From assembly GCA_964472545.1 (NCBI GenBank), contig CAYYNP010000085.1, forward strand, positions 1 to 32,783: DNA of 32,783 nt. The letters run 5' to 3'. Position 1 is the stretch's first letter, and every line of letters starts with the position of its first letter. Position numbers and translations under genes: made by a program. This DNA comes from CAYYNP01 sp964472545 (GTDB taxonomy: Bacteria > Planctomycetota > Planctomycetia > Pirellulales > Thermoguttaceae). This document shows positions 16,494 through 26,229 of this stretch, piece by piece. The notes below the pieces were generated by a model that saw nothing but the letters and a program-made list of their open reading frames with translations, was not told where the DNA came from and did no database searches.

Positions 16494-17264
16494 ATGAAAC
16501 TCGCGATCGTAGGGAAGGGCGGCGTCGGCAAGACAACTCTCTCTGCGGCCCTGGCACGGCGGTTGGCTGCCAAGCAACTGCCCGTGGTGGCCGTAGATGC
16601 CGACCCGGACGGCAATCTGGCGTCCGCTCTGGGCGTGAGTGAGGAAGCTGCGCCCACCCCCATCGCCCAAATGAGGGACCTGATCCTCGAGCGGACCGAC
16701 GCCAAAGACGAAGGCGCCGGGCTGATCTTCAAACTCAACCCGAAGGTCGACGATCTGCCCGACCGATTCTCAGTCGACGCGGAGAGGGTCCGACTGCTGG
16801 TACTGGGCACGGTCGAATCGGGCGGCAAAGGTTGCATGTGTCCGGAAACGGCCGTGCTGAAGGCCTTGATGCAGCATCTGCTACTGCGGGTGGAAGACAA
16901 CGTGGTTCTCGATATGGAAGCTGGGCTGGAGCACATGGGCCGGGCGTCGGCCAAGGGGGTCGACGCCCTGATCGCGGTGGTCGAGCCGGGCATGCGGAGC
17001 GTGCAGACGGCTCGGCGGATCGTCAAGTTGGGGGAAGATATCGGAATCCACCCTACGTTTATCGTGGTTAACAAGATTCGCCAGCCGCAACAGGACGAGA
17101 CGGTTCGGCGCGGCCTCGGCGATCAGAGGATCCTCGGCACGATTCCGTACTGCGACGAGATCGCCTCCTGCGATTTGGCGGGCCGCCGCGTCGATCTGGA
17201 GGATCCGGCGTTCGGTTCGGCCATCGACGAGATCGCCGAGAAACTCGAGGGCCAGTTGGGCTAA
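16494..17264 (+). CDS. cooC: CooC-type nickel-insertion ATPase for CODH
   Basis: A 256-residue cytoplasmic MinD/ParA-like ATPase that loads Ni into the C-cluster of carbon monoxide dehydrogenase. The deviant Walker A motif GKGGVGKTT is at residues 7-15, followed by VDADPDGNLA. The Ni-binding CxC of the CooC dimer is C114/C116 within GCMCPE, and VVLDMEAGLEHMGR is the Walker B-like region. Length fits CooC. Its position as first gene, 92 nt before the CODH catalytic subunit, supports this client. The ribosome site is weak (GAGCCGG). A second paralogue lies at 25352; this copy has the CMCPE form typical of CODH-linked CooC. Confidence 0.93.
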   Translation: MKLAIVGKGGVGKTTLSAALARRLAAKQLPVVAVDADPDGNLASALGVSEEAAPTPIAQMRDLILERTDAKDEGAGLIFKLNPKVDDLPDRFSVDAERVRLLVLGTVESGGKGCMCPETAVLKALMQHLLLRVEDNVVLDMEAGLEHMGRASAKGVDALIAVVEPGMRSVQTARRIVKLGEDIGIHPTFIVVNKIRQPQQDETVRRGLGDQRILGTIPYCDEIASCDLAGRRVDLEDPAFGSAIDEIAEKLEGQLG

Positions 17265-17356
17265 GGGGATTCAGTTTGTAGATTGACCAGGGTTTGATTG
17301 AACTTGTGACGGGCGGCCTCGCGTCGCCGCAGACGTAGCTCCCGAAGGAGATCTTA

Positions 17357-19309
17357 ATGGCGGACGAAAAACGGCGTTCGGTCGATCCGGCCACGCTCGA
17401 GATCATAGACGTTGCCGAGAAGGCCGGTGTGAAGACGGTTTGGGATCGGCTGGCCGAGCAGAAGACGCAGTGCAAATTCGGCAGAGAAGGCCTCTGCTGC
17501 CGCAACTGCATGATGGGCCCGTGCCGGGTGAATCCCGGCGGCAAGGGTGCCCAGGTTGGCATTTGTGGGGCCACGGCCGAAGTGATCGCCTCGCGGAACC
17601 TGCTGCGGCACATTGCGGCCGGCACGTCGGCCCACTCGGATCACGGCCGCGAGATCGTCCGCGCATTGCGGCTGGCCGCCGAGGGGAAGTCGAACGCCTA
17701 CAAGATCCGCAGCCCCGGCAAGTTGCGCAAGTTGGCCGAGGAAATCGGCATTGAGGCCAACGGCCATAGCGACGCCGAACTGGCCTCTGCCTTGGCGGAA
17801 CGCTATCTGGCCGAGTTCGGCAAGCAGGACGGCGAACTGTTCAACTTGACGCGCGCACCCGAAGAGCAACAGAAGAACTGGGCGGCCACCGGAACGGCCC
17901 CGCGCGGGGTCGACCGCGAGGTGGTCACCGGGCTGCACATGACCAACGTGGGCGTCGACAACGAAGCCGAACACATTCTGCTGGCGGCGGCCCGCACGGC
18001 GTTGGCCGACGGTTGGGGCGGCTCGATGATCGCCTCGGACGTTTCCGACGTGCTCTTCGGCCAGCCGCAGCCGCTGCGGTCGCGAGCGAATTTGGGTGTG
18101 ATCAAGGCCGACGAGGTGAACATCCTGGTGCACGGCCACGAGCCCACGCTTTCGGACGTGATGGTCGCCGTGACCCAAGACCCCGAGATCCTGGCCGAAG
18201 CCAAGGCCAAGGGCGCAAACGGCATCAACCTGGCCGGTATCTGCTGCACGGCCAACGAGATCCTGATGCGACACGGCGTTCCGATTGCCGGCAACTTCCT
18301 CCAGCAGGAATTGGCCGTGGCCACCGGAGCGGTCGACGTGATGCTGATCGACGTGCAGTGCGTCTTCCCGGCCTTGACCGAACAGCAGAGTTGCTTCCAT
18401 ACGAAGGTCGTCTCGACCAGCCCCAAGGCCCGGTTCGCCGGCGCCGAGCACATCGAATTCCACGAAGAGGACGCCGAGGAAACCGCCAGGAAGATCGTCC
18501 GGTTGGCGATCGAGAACTTCGGCAACCGAGATCCGGAGAAGGTCAACATCCCCAAGGACCAGAAGCCGCTGATCGCCGGCTTCACGACCGAGGTGGTTTC
18601 CGAAATGCTCGGCGGCAAGTATCGGCCCAGCTATCGGCCGCTGAACGACGGCATCCAGGCCGGCCGGATCCGCGGCGTGGCCGGCGTGGTCGGCTGCAAC
18701 AACCCAAAATTCCCGCACGACGAGTGCCATATCGAGATGGTCAAGGAGTTGATTCGCAACGACGTGCTGGTCGTACAGACCGGTTGCAGCGCGATCGCCT
18801 GCGGCAAGGCCGGGCTGCTTGCCCCCGAGGCGGCTGCCGAACACGCCGGCCGCGGCTTGCAGGATATCTGCAACGCGGTGGGCATTCCGCCGGTGTTGCA
18901 CATCGGAAGCTGCGTCGATAATACGCGCATTCTAACCGCCTGTGCCGAAATGGTCCGCGAAGGCGGCATCGGCGATTCGTTCGACAAGCTGCCGGTGGCC
19001 GGGGCGGCGCCCGAATGGATGAGCGAGAAGGCGATCGCCATCGGGATGTACTTTGTGGCCAGCGGGATCTACGTGGTGATCGGCCAATCGTTGCCGGTCG
19101 AGGGCAGCGAGGTGGTGATGGACCTACTGACCAACTCGTTCGAGAAACATTTTGGGGCCACGTGGGCGTTCCAGCCGGACCCGGTTGCGGCCGCCCGGCT
19201 GATGATCGACCACATCGACCGCAAGCGCGAGGCGTTGGGCCTTCCGCTGCCAATGTACGAACCGCCCTACGAACCGAAAACTGCCGAAAAGGCGGAAGTG
19301 GCCGGATAG
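17357..19309 (+). CDS. acsA: Anaerobic carbon monoxide dehydrogenase catalytic subunit
   Basis: A 650-residue Ni-Fe CODH (CooS/AcsA), reducing CO2 to CO for acetyl-CoA synthase or oxidising CO. All metal ligands are visible: D-cluster C39 and C47; B-cluster C48, C51, C56 and C70; C-cluster H261, C297, C335, C447, C477 and C519. The proton-transfer histidines around H93 and H96 are also present. The numbering is almost identical to Carboxydothermus CODH-II. GGAG stands before the ATG. acsB follows after 65 nt, so this is the CODH half of the bifunctional CODH/ACS complex. CooS would be the alternative name; the acsB neighbour favours acsA. Confidence 0.97.
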   Translation: MADEKRRSVDPATLEIIDVAEKAGVKTVWDRLAEQKTQCKFGREGLCCRNCMMGPCRVNPGGKGAQVGICGATAEVIASRNLLRHIAAGTSAHSDHGREIVRALRLAAEGKSNAYKIRSPGKLRKLAEEIGIEANGHSDAELASALAERYLAEFGKQDGELFNLTRAPEEQQKNWAATGTAPRGVDREVVTGLHMTNVGVDNEAEHILLAAARTALADGWGGSMIASDVSDVLFGQPQPLRSRANLGVIKADEVNILVHGHEPTLSDVMVAVTQDPEILAEAKAKGANGINLAGICCTANEILMRHGVPIAGNFLQQELAVATGAVDVMLIDVQCVFPALTEQQSCFHTKVVSTSPKARFAGAEHIEFHEEDAEETARKIVRLAIENFGNRDPEKVNIPKDQKPLIAGFTTEVVSEMLGGKYRPSYRPLNDGIQAGRIRGVAGVVGCNNPKFPHDECHIEMVKELIRNDVLVVQTGCSAIACGKAGLLAPEAAAEHAGRGLQDICNAVGIPPVLHIGSCVDNTRILTACAEMVREGGIGDSFDKLPVAGAAPEWMSEKAIAIGMYFVASGIYVVIGQSLPVEGSEVVMDLLTNSFEKHFGATWAFQPDPVAAARLMIDHIDRKREALGLPLPMYEPPYEPKTAEKAEVAG

Positions 19310-19374
19310 ACCACCGCCACTGATACGAATACGACTCCGAGTGTCAAGAGGAAACGCAGAAGGAGATATCCGTC

Positions 19375-21579
19375 ATGTCCAAGCAGGTGTTTACACAGGT
19401 CATCCGCGGCGCGCACGAATGGGTGCGCCAGGCCGAAGAAGGACTCGAAAAGGCGTTGGCCGAACACGGCCCGGATACGCCGATCGGCTGGGAAGGGTTG
19501 ACCGTCTACAACCTGCCGTTGTCCTACGCCATGATGGGCCTCGAGGTGGCCAAACTGGGCGACCTGAAGCCGCAGGTGGAACACGCCCGCGAGTTGCTCG
19601 GCCCGGTACCCACCGACGAACTCTGGCTGCCGTACCTCGGCGACGGGCTCGACGCCGGAGCGGCCACGATGCTGGCCCAGGAGGCCTTGGTCGCCTTGCG
19701 GACATGCAACGGCTATCAGACCCCGCCCGGCTATCAGGGCTTCATCTCCGACACGATCATGCGTGAGTTGGGTATCCAACTGGTGGACGGCCGGATGCCG
19801 GGCTTCGGGTTGATCTTGGGACCCGCGCCCACGACGGAGATCGCCGTCAAAACGGTTCGCGAGTTACAAGCTCGCAGCATCCTCACGTTCCTCTGTGCCA
19901 ACCGCGACGGGGCCACGGCCCGGGAGCAGATGGTCGAAGGCGGCGTGCTGAAGGACGACGCCCCGATGGAGGAATGCTGGGACCTGTACGTGGTACCCGT
20001 CGGCCCGGACACGCTCGACGGGATCTACGTGCTCAACTGGTCGATCCGCAGCGCGTTGACCTTCGGCGGACACAAGCGGGGCGAGTCGCGAAAGTGCTTG
20101 GACTATACCAAGCGGCGGATCAACGCCTTCGGGATCACCTACGGCGACGTCTCCGACGACTGGTACGCCATGGGCGCCGGGGCGATCCTGATGGGGTATC
20201 CGGTTATCTCCGACGCGGAAAGCACGCCCGAGGTTCGGCCTACCGGCGTGACCGTCCGCGAAGCAATCGTGGTGGAAAAAGACCCCGCGAAGATCGTGCC
20301 GACGTGTATCGACACGCGTGCGGTGAAGGTGAAGATCGAGAAGATCGACATTCCGGTCGGTTTTGCGGCGGCCTTCGAGGGCGAGCGGGTCCGCAAGGAC
20401 GACATGCACGTGCAGTTCGGCTTCAAGTACTCCGACGCCACCGAATACGCCCACATGGTCGACGGGGCCGAGATCCAGGACGGCGACGTCGAGGTGGTCG
20501 GGCCGGATCTCGACTCGGTCGAGCCGGGCGGGGCGATGCCGTTGGCGATCGAGGTGCTGGTGGCCGGGCGGAAGATGCAGCGCGACTTCGAAGGGATCAT
20601 GGAGCGGCAGATCCACCTCTACTTAAGCCACGCGATGGGCTTCATGCACACCGGCCAGCGCGATCAGCTCTGGTGCCGGATCAGCAAAAAGGCCTTCGAC
20701 GCCGGCTTCCGGCTCCGCCATTGCGGCACGATCCTGCACGCCAAGCTGCACGACGACTACGGTGGGATCATCGACAAGGTGGCCGTGAAGATCTACACCG
20801 AACCGACCAAGGTCACCGAGATGATCGAGACCGCCCGCAAGGCGTTTGCCTTCCGCGACGACCGCATCGCCGACATGACCGACGAATCGGTCGACACCTT
20901 CTACAGTTGCACGGTCTGTCAGAGCTACGCCCCGGACCACGTCTGCGTGATCACGCCACAGCGGCTGGGCCTCTGCGGGGCGTACAACTGGCTGGACGGC
21001 CGGGCCAACTTCGAGATCAACCCCACCTGCCCCAACCAGCCGATCGCCAAGGGCCGCACGTTGGACCATGTCAAGGGCGAATGGGAGGGCGTGAACAAGT
21101 TTGTCTATCAGAACTCCGGACACAAGGTCGAGCGGTTCTGCGGCTACAGCCTGATGGAAGCCCCGATGACGAGTTGCGGCTGCTTCGAGTGCATCGTGGC
21201 CGTGTTGCCGCTGGCCAACGGCGTGATGGTGGTCAACCGCGAGTTCATCGGCAGCACGCCGTCGGGCATGAGCTTCGGCGAACTGGCCGGGGTGACCGGC
21301 GGCGGGGCCCAAACGCCGGGCTTCGTCGGCGTCGGCCGGTTGTATCTTTCCAGCCCGAAATTCCTCGCCGCCGACGGCGGCCTGAAGCGGCTGGTGTGGA
21401 TGCCCAAGGCGCTGAAAGAGGACATCAAGGAGCGATTCCAGAAGGAGGCAGAGCGAATGGGAGAGCCCGACATGTTCGACAAGATCGCCACCGAAGAGGA
21501 TGCCACGACCGAAGAGGAAGTCGCCGAGTACCTGGCCAAAGTGGAGCATCCGGCGATGGCGCTGGACCCGATGTTCTAG
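19375..21579 (+). CDS. acsB: Acetyl-CoA synthase (CODH/ACS complex)
   Basis: A 734-residue acetyl-CoA synthase joining CO, a methyl group from the corrinoid protein and CoA. The A-cluster ligands are present: C512, C515, C524 and C534 for the [4Fe-4S] part, and the CGC motif C601-G-C603 holding the distal Ni. The full bacterial length, with an N-terminal domain of about 310 residues that docks on CODH, separates it from the shorter archaeal CdhC. GGAG precedes the ATG. It is followed by a 365-nt repeat-rich gap before acsC, a likely point of uneven expression within the operon. Function certain by motif and context. Confidence 0.97.
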   Translation: MSKQVFTQVIRGAHEWVRQAEEGLEKALAEHGPDTPIGWEGLTVYNLPLSYAMMGLEVAKLGDLKPQVEHARELLGPVPTDELWLPYLGDGLDAGAATMLAQEALVALRTCNGYQTPPGYQGFISDTIMRELGIQLVDGRMPGFGLILGPAPTTEIAVKTVRELQARSILTFLCANRDGATAREQMVEGGVLKDDAPMEECWDLYVVPVGPDTLDGIYVLNWSIRSALTFGGHKRGESRKCLDYTKRRINAFGITYGDVSDDWYAMGAGAILMGYPVISDAESTPEVRPTGVTVREAIVVEKDPAKIVPTCIDTRAVKVKIEKIDIPVGFAAAFEGERVRKDDMHVQFGFKYSDATEYAHMVDGAEIQDGDVEVVGPDLDSVEPGGAMPLAIEVLVAGRKMQRDFEGIMERQIHLYLSHAMGFMHTGQRDQLWCRISKKAFDAGFRLRHCGTILHAKLHDDYGGIIDKVAVKIYTEPTKVTEMIETARKAFAFRDDRIADMTDESVDTFYSCTVCQSYAPDHVCVITPQRLGLCGAYNWLDGRANFEINPTCPNQPIAKGRTLDHVKGEWEGVNKFVYQNSGHKVERFCGYSLMEAPMTSCGCFECIVAVLPLANGVMVVNREFIGSTPSGMSFGELAGVTGGGAQTPGFVGVGRLYLSSPKFLAADGGLKRLVWMPKALKEDIKERFQKEAERMGEPDMFDKIATEEDATTEEEVAEYLAKVEHPAMALDPMF

Positions 21580-21944
21580 GGCAAGAATAGTAATCGTCTC
21601 GCTCCGCGAGACGGACCGAATATCCCTCGCTGCCAAGTTGCCGTTTACGCCTTGTTCCCAAGCTCCGGCTTGGGAACGTGCATTGCCGAAGCTCTGCTTC
21701 GTCGGGCGGCGCAAATGGGGCGGCGCAAATGGGGCGGCCAAGCGGAGCTTGGCGGAAGTCGCGTTCCCAGGCTGGAGCTTGGTAACGAGCCGTAGAGTAG
21801 CCGTCTCGCTCCGCGAGACGGGGCGGCATCTTGCAGAGCGAGATGGCTACTATCGGCAGACATCACCAACCACCGGCTTCACCGCCGCATACCTGCGAAT
21901 CATCCGAACTCAACACTCACCTCGACAACCCGGGAGGAGGAGCG
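21580..21944. repeat. acsB-acsC spacer: array of small hairpin repeats
   Basis: A 365-nt gap filled with palindromes. CGTCTCG-CTCCG-CGAGACG lies at 21595-21613 and again at 21802-21820. A 10-bp perfect hairpin is at 21654-21677 (GTTCCCAAGC stem), smaller ones at 21687-21701 and 21737-21753, and an imperfect one at 21763-21786. A 14-bp exact tandem duplication occupies 21707-21734. The flanks AGTAGCC (21797) and GGCTACT (21845) bracket a composite palindrome. GGGAGGAGG before acsC is the only gene signal; the open frame running into acsC from upstream is not coding. Confidence 0.8.
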
Positions 21945-23282
21945 ATGGCTCTTACTGGTCTGGAAATCTACAAGCAGTTGCCCAAGACAAACTGCAAGGA
22001 CTGCGGCTTCCCCACGTGTTTGGCCTTTGCCATGAAGATGGCTACCGGCCAGACCTCGCTGGATAAATGCCCGCACGTCAGCGACGAGGGCAAGGCCGCG
22101 TTGGAGTCGGCATCGCGGCCTCCGATTCAGCTTGTCACGATCGGCACCGACACCGGCGAGGTCAAGATCGGTAACGAGACGCAGCTTTTCCGCCACGAGG
22201 AGAAGTTCCACCGTCAAGGCGGCGTTGCGGTGAGAATCTCCGACGCGCTCGACGACGACGCATTGGCCGCCAGGGCCGAGGCCGTCGGGCAACTCGTTTT
22301 TGAACGGGTGGGGACCGAGATCCGCACGGATCTGGTGGCCGTCTGCAACGAGTCGGGCGACGCCGCGAAGTTCGCCGCCGCCGCTACGCTGGCCGCTGAG
22401 AAGTCGGGCCTGCCCTGCGTGTTGATTTCGGAGAAGGCCGCCAACCTGGCCAAAGCGGCCGACGCGCTCTCCGGCCAACGCCCCTTGTTGTACATCGCCG
22501 ATCCGGCCGAGGCCGAAGAGGCCGCCAAGGTGGCCAAGGACAACGGTTGTCCGCTGGCCGTAAGGGCGGACGGCATCGAGGCGCTTGCCGAACTGACCGC
22601 GAAGATCACCGCCGTCGGCGTGGAAGAGATCGTGCTCGATCCCGGCACACGCGACTTGAAGTCGACGCTCGAGGCGCTGACCGCCATCCGCCGCGCGTCG
22701 TTGAAGGGCTGCCGCGAGTTGGGCTACCCCAGCATCGCCTTCACCACGGCCGAAGACCCGGCAATGCAGGTCGTAGAAGGCAGCACGTTCCTGGCGAAAT
22801 ACGCCGGCGTGGTCGTTACCGACGCCATCGAGAAGTGGCAAGTGCTCACCATGCTGACCACGCGGCAGGACATCTTCATCGACCCGCAGAAGCCGGTGGC
22901 CGTCGAGCCGAAGCTCAACGCAGTGGGCGAGGTATCGGGCGATTCGCCGGTGCTGGTGACGACCAACTTTTCGCTGAGCTACTACTCGGTCGAGAGCGAA
23001 GTCGAATCGAGCCGTGTGCCGGCCTACGTGTTGGCCGTCGATACCGAAGGCACCTCGGTACTGACCGCCTGGGCGTCCGACAAGTTCAACCCCGAGACGA
23101 TTACCCAGGCGTTGAAGAAGTCCGGCGTCGAAGAGGACCTTTCCCATCGCAAGGTGGTGATCCCCGGCTTCGTGGCCGTGCTCTCGGCCGGCGTCGAGGA
23201 CGAATCGGGCTGGTCGGTGATGATCGGCCCGAAGGAGGCCTCGGGGATTCCCAACTTCCTTAAGACCCAATGGTCCGCATAG
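21945..23282 (+). CDS. acsC: Corrinoid iron-sulfur protein large subunit
   Basis: A 445-residue gamma subunit of the corrinoid Fe-S protein, which carries the methyl group from AcsE to acetyl-CoA synthase. The N-terminal [4Fe-4S] domain has C17, C20, C25 and C42 (NCKDCGFPTC and DKCP), the spacing used to reduce Co(II) to Co(I). A TIM-barrel region and the C-terminal cobalamin-binding domain follow. The start at 21945 is set by GGGAGGAGG just upstream and by the family's MALTGLEIYK-type beginning; an upstream in-frame extension would cross repeats. The reactivator gene follows after 13 nt, and the small subunit acsD is three genes on. Confidence 0.96.
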   Translation: MALTGLEIYKQLPKTNCKDCGFPTCLAFAMKMATGQTSLDKCPHVSDEGKAALESASRPPIQLVTIGTDTGEVKIGNETQLFRHEEKFHRQGGVAVRISDALDDDALAARAEAVGQLVFERVGTEIRTDLVAVCNESGDAAKFAAAATLAAEKSGLPCVLISEKAANLAKAADALSGQRPLLYIADPAEAEEAAKVAKDNGCPLAVRADGIEALAELTAKITAVGVEEIVLDPGTRDLKSTLEALTAIRRASLKGCRELGYPSIAFTTAEDPAMQVVEGSTFLAKYAGVVVTDAIEKWQVLTMLTTRQDIFIDPQKPVAVEPKLNAVGEVSGDSPVLVTTNFSLSYYSVESEVESSRVPAYVLAVDTEGTSVLTAWASDKFNPETITQALKKSGVEEDLSHRKVVIPGFVAVLSAGVEDESGWSVMIGPKEASGIPNFLKTQWSA

Positions 23283-23295
23283 GAAGGCCCCGATC

Positions 23296-25260
23296 GTGGC
23301 GAACATCCGTTTCCTTCCGCAGGGGCACGAAGCGACGGTCGGCGAGGGTCAAACCTTGCTCGACGGCGCCCGGGAAGCGAACGTCTACGTCGGTGCAATC
23401 TGCAGCGGCGAAGGCGTTTGCGGCAAGTGTCGGGTGATCGTCAACGAGGGTGAAGTCCACGGCCAGTCGACCGAGTTCCTCACCCGCGACGAAATCCGCC
23501 GCGGCTACGTGTTGGCCTGTCAGGTCGTGCCCAAGGGCGACCTGGTGGTCGAGGTGCCGCCGGAGTCGCGCCTCGGCGGCTACGAGGGCATCGGCGAAGA
23601 CAGCGAGCAGTTTCGCGACTTCGCCCATCGCGGGCCGCAGCGGCTGGCCACGGAACTCAAACCGCTGGTCGAGAAGACCTGTCTGGAGTTGACCGAGCCG
23701 AGTCTCGACGACCCCACCGCCGATCAGGAGCGACTGCTGGAGGCGTTGGCGAAGACCCGTCCGGCGTCGTTGCAGATGGGCGTGAAGGTCGTTCGGGAAC
23801 TGCCTCGGGCGCTGCGGAAGTGTACGGTGCGCGGCTCCTCACGGAACTGGCAATGGAACGGCCGGGTGACGGCGACCGTCGGCGTTCGCGGCGCCGTCGA
23901 CGAAGTGATCTGTGTGGAGCAGGGCGACACGTCGGACCGCAACTACGGCCTGGCGCTCGACGTGGGTACGACCACCGTCGTGGGCCATCTGGTCGACCTG
24001 ACCTCCGGGACCACCCGCGAGGCGGCGGCGAAGTATAACTCGCAGATCAAGTTCGGCGCCGACGTGATCAACCGCATCAACTCCGCCCGGCGGCCCGACG
24101 GTGCCGATTCCCTGCACCAGTCGGTCACCCAGGACGCGGAGACGTTGATCGACGACCTGGTGCGTCGGGCCCACGTCGGCCGCGGTGACATCCACTGCAT
24201 CGTGGCCGCCGGCAACACGGCCATGCTGCACTTCCTGCTGGGGCTCGAGGCCGACCTGATTCGGCTGTCGCCGTTTGTGGCCTCGGCGACCAGCCCGCCG
24301 CCGATTCGGGCGGCCGAAGTCGGCCTGCGGATTCATCCCCGGGGGATCCTCTACACGCTGCCGATGGTCGGCAGCTTCGTCGGCGGCGACGTGACGGCCG
24401 GCATTCTGGCCTCGAAGATGTACGAGTCCGAAAAACTCTCGCTGCTGTTGGATATCGGCACCAACGGCGAGGTGGTGCTGGGCAACAAGGATTTTTTGGT
24501 GGCTTGCTCTGCTTCGGCCGGGCCGGCCTTCGAGGGCGGGTCGGTGAGTTGCGGCATGCGCGCGACCGCCGGGGCCATCGACAGCGTGCGGATCTTCCAG
24601 CGCGGCCTGAAAGTCTCGGCCACCACCATCGGCGACGAGCCGCCGGTGGGGCTCTGCGGCACAGGACTGATCGACGCGCTGGCCGAAATGCTCCTGGCCG
24701 GCGTGTTGGACCGCTACGGGAACTTCCAGGTCGATCGCGCCCCGGACCGCTTTCGTACGTCCGCAGACGACGACCGGCCCGAGTTCGTGCTGGTCGCGGC
24801 CAAAGAGTCCGGCAGCAAACGCGACATCGTGATCAGCCAGGCCGACGTAGAGAACCTCATCCGTACCAAGGGCTCGATCTACGCCGCGGCCGATTCGCTG
24901 GTGCAGTCGGTGGGCCTCTCGTTTGCCGACCTGGAGCGGGTCTACATCGCCGGAGCCTTCGGCAACCGGCTCGACGTGTCGAGTTGCGTCACCATCGGAC
25001 TGCTGCCCGACCTGCCGCTGGAGCGAATCCGCTTCCTTGGCAATACGGCGATCGCCGGCACGAAGATGGCCATGCTCAGCCGCGACATGTTCGAGGAGGT
25101 GTTGCGGGTCCGCGATCGCATCGCCTACCAGGAGTTGATGGTCGATCCGACCTATATGGAGAAATTCACCTCGGCCTGTTTCCTTCCCCATACCGACCTC
25201 TCGCTCTTTCCGTCGATCGCGGAGAAGTCGGCCGGGCGCAGCGGCGGGGCACCGGCGTAA
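23296..25260 (+). CDS. acsV: Corrinoid-protein reductive activator (RACo-like, [2Fe-2S] + ASKHA ATPase)
   Basis: A 654-residue protein that restores inactive Co(II) corrinoid protein to Co(I) using ATP. The N-terminal [2Fe-2S] ferredoxin has C36, C42, C45 and C75. A linker region follows, then the ASKHA-type ATPase starting near residue 218 with ALDVGTTTVVGHL, later DIGTNGEVVLG and AGAFGNRLD. It starts at GTG 23296 with AGGAAGG 8 nt upstream, directly after the acsC stop. The placement beside its client matches RACo (acsV) operons. The exact symbol is by analogy with Moorella; the family is clear. Confidence 0.92.
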   Translation: MANIRFLPQGHEATVGEGQTLLDGAREANVYVGAICSGEGVCGKCRVIVNEGEVHGQSTEFLTRDEIRRGYVLACQVVPKGDLVVEVPPESRLGGYEGIGEDSEQFRDFAHRGPQRLATELKPLVEKTCLELTEPSLDDPTADQERLLEALAKTRPASLQMGVKVVRELPRALRKCTVRGSSRNWQWNGRVTATVGVRGAVDEVICVEQGDTSDRNYGLALDVGTTTVVGHLVDLTSGTTREAAAKYNSQIKFGADVINRINSARRPDGADSLHQSVTQDAETLIDDLVRRAHVGRGDIHCIVAAGNTAMLHFLLGLEADLIRLSPFVASATSPPPIRAAEVGLRIHPRGILYTLPMVGSFVGGDVTAGILASKMYESEKLSLLLDIGTNGEVVLGNKDFLVACSASAGPAFEGGSVSCGMRATAGAIDSVRIFQRGLKVSATTIGDEPPVGLCGTGLIDALAEMLLAGVLDRYGNFQVDRAPDRFRTSADDDRPEFVLVAAKESGSKRDIVISQADVENLIRTKGSIYAAADSLVQSVGLSFADLERVYIAGAFGNRLDVSSCVTIGLLPDLPLERIRFLGNTAIAGTKMAMLSRDMFEEVLRVRDRIAYQELMVDPTYMEKFTSACFLPHTDLSLFPSIAEKSAGRSGGAPA

Positions 25261-25351
25261 GACGGCGGTGAGGCGAGTGCCGCCGGAAGAAACGAAGAGA
25301 CGAAGACAGATCGCCACGAAGAGCACGACAAACGCGATAAGGAATGAGAAG

Positions 25352-26122
25352 TTGAAGATCTCACTTGCGGTAGCCGGCAAGGGTGGAACGGGCAAGACGA
25401 CGCTTTCGGCGATGTTCGTCCGCGCGTTGCGGGAGATGGACGCCAAGCCCGTGTTGGCCGTCGACGCCGATCCGAATTCCAACCTGGCCGAGGCCCTGGG
25501 CGTCGAGGCGGGCCGGCCGTTGGCCGAGATTCGTGAAGAGCGTTCCGGTTCCGACGGCGCCCCCCCGGGCGAAATCGGGCGTGCCCGAGCCATCGAAGAC
25601 GAAGTACAACGGGCGATCACCGAGGAAGAGGGCTACGATCTGATTACCATGGGCCAGCCCGAGGGGCCCAAGTGCTACTGCTACGTCAACAACCTGCTGC
25701 GCAAATCGCTGAAGGACCTGACGAAGAACTACAAGGCCGTCGTGCTGGATAACGAAGCCGGCATGGAACACCTCTCCCGCCGCACGACCGACGACGTCGA
25801 TTTCCTGCTGGCGGTGATGAACCCTACACAACCGTCGTTTCGTGCGGTGAAACGGATCATGACGCTCTCGCGCAACCTGCCGATCAACATCGGCAGTCGC
25901 GTGATCCTCGTCAACCGCACCAAGGGCCAACGGGCCGGCGAGGTGCTCGAGGCCGAGATCGCCAAGCTCGACGCCGACATGACCCTCGACGTTCCGCAGG
26001 ACGACGCCGTGGAACAGGCAGGGGCCGCCGGTGAAGGTGTTTTCAGCCTGCCCGAGCAGACGCCGGCGCTGGCCGCCGTTCGCGACCTGGTCAAGACGTT
26101 GCGGGAACAACGGACCGGCTGA
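25352..26122 (+). CDS. acsF: Second CooC/AcsF-type nickel-insertion ATPase
   Basis: A 256-residue MinD-like ATPase. I favour the TTG at 25352: AAGGA lies 8 nt upstream and the start then matches the family (KISLAVAGKGGTGKTT). A GTG at 25268 would add 28 charged residues. Walker A is at 9-17, VDADPNSNLAEALG follows, and the CxC metal motif is C108/C110 in KCYCYVNN, which differs from the CMCPE of the paralogue at 16494. Its position between the reactivator and acsD fits AcsF, the ATPase thought to mature acetyl-CoA synthase in acetogens. Assignment to ACS rather than CODH is inferred from context and motif. Confidence 0.9.
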   Translation: MKISLAVAGKGGTGKTTLSAMFVRALREMDAKPVLAVDADPNSNLAEALGVEAGRPLAEIREERSGSDGAPPGEIGRARAIEDEVQRAITEEEGYDLITMGQPEGPKCYCYVNNLLRKSLKDLTKNYKAVVLDNEAGMEHLSRRTTDDVDFLLAVMNPTQPSFRAVKRIMTLSRNLPINIGSRVILVNRTKGQRAGEVLEAEIAKLDADMTLDVPQDDAVEQAGAAGEGVFSLPEQTPALAAVRDLVKTLREQRTG

Positions 26123-26229
26123 GCCACCCACGAAGACACTCAACGCGTAGAACGAAACCGAATCAAACTGCAACCACTCGGACCGACGACGGTCCCCAGC
26201 GAATCGAAAACGACGAAAGGAGACCTTGC

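Noticed and set aside
21831..21944. Upstream extension of acsC
   Set aside because: Runs through palindromic repeats; GGGAGGAGG and the family's usual N-terminus place the start at 21945.
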